DNA of 64,000 nucleotides, from contig CM042145.1 of the NCBI GenBank assembly GCA_023376005.1, positions 20,927,142-20,991,141 on the forward strand. The letters run 5' to 3'. This document shows, piece by piece, positions 63,886 to 64,000 of this stretch. The notes beneath the pieces were generated by a model, which searched no databases, was not told the DNA's origin, and saw only the letters and a list, made by a program, of their open reading frames with translations. Numbering within the stretch: the stretch's first letter is position 1; each line of letters opens with the position of its first letter. Origin of the DNA: Doryteuthis pealeii. Its lineage: Eukaryota > Mollusca > Cephalopoda > Myopsida > Loliginidae. The position numbers and the translations under genes were made by a program.

Positions 63886-64000
63886 ATTGTTATGGACCTG
63901 TTTGAGGGTCAATAAATAATAACTCAACACGGGTATAAAATGTAGGGAACAGATTGTATTCAGCAATATATATCAACGTACAATGGAAGGGTTTCCTTGT
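63886..64000. other. Window end, nothing identified
   Basis: No feature recognised. Confidence 0.4.

Overview
This window is non-coding, repeat-dense animal DNA. It is strongly A/T-rich, with dozens of (AT)n microsatellites, tRNA-derived SINEs on both strands, non-LTR retrotransposon debris, Helitrons, mariner and hAT-like derivatives and solo LTRs. I found no intact host protein gene, no spliced gene I could defend and no intact tRNA or rRNA gene. The mix suggests an invertebrate metazoan, probably a lophotrochozoan. A mollusc such as a coleoid cephalopod is my best guess, inferred from repeat style only and not proven. Longer open frames come from microsatellites, homopurine tracts or minisatellites whose period is a multiple of three.

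Layout. 0-9 kb: microsatellites, a hammerhead-ribozyme-like motif (811-858), two Helitrons (1257-1867, 7166-7821), foldback elements and a LINE insertion with a 5' inversion (5068-5626). 9-17 kb: foldback and MITE elements with 8-bp target duplications, a 29-bp minisatellite, a second hammerhead candidate (11645-11689) and a 670-bp CTTT tract. 17.5-27.6 kb: two near-identical ~5-kb copies either side of a 100-N gap, most simply an uncollapsed haplotype overlap at a contig join. 27.6-28.2 kb: a minus-strand tandem pair of hammerhead-bearing units. 28-33 kb: SINEs, a LINE fragment, a 5S-derived sequence and a hAT-like element. 33-42 kb: a mariner split by an LTR, a minus-strand Helitron split by a GC-rich 283-bp insert, and a polypurine tract. 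42-50 kb: foldback element, ~210-bp tandem repeats, LTR remnants, and a tandem array at 49.0-50.0 kb in which each unit has a hammerhead motif and the later units also carry a tRNA-like pol III head. 50-64 kb: a Helitron with a nested SINE, LINE 3' ends, a mariner relic, tandem 5S-like units, a solo LTR nested in a LINE, a mariner nested in a SINE, and a 36-bp minisatellite.

The elements work as a nested community of parasites rather than as a gene system. SINE-A and SINE-B (my names) carry pol III A and B boxes and depend on LINE machinery. The LINE relics share one C-terminal coding region. The most interesting theme is repeated hammerhead-ribozyme architecture in several unrelated repeat families. 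The best candidates (811-858, 28016-28057 minus, 49416-49457, 11645-11689) have the CUGANGA core, stem II, GAA, a stem III closing with A15.1-U16.1, and a complementary stem I. The 49-kb and 28-kb units resemble retrozymes or schistosome Smalpha-type SINE-like satellites. All motifs and boundaries were read by eye; no folding, alignment or database search was run.
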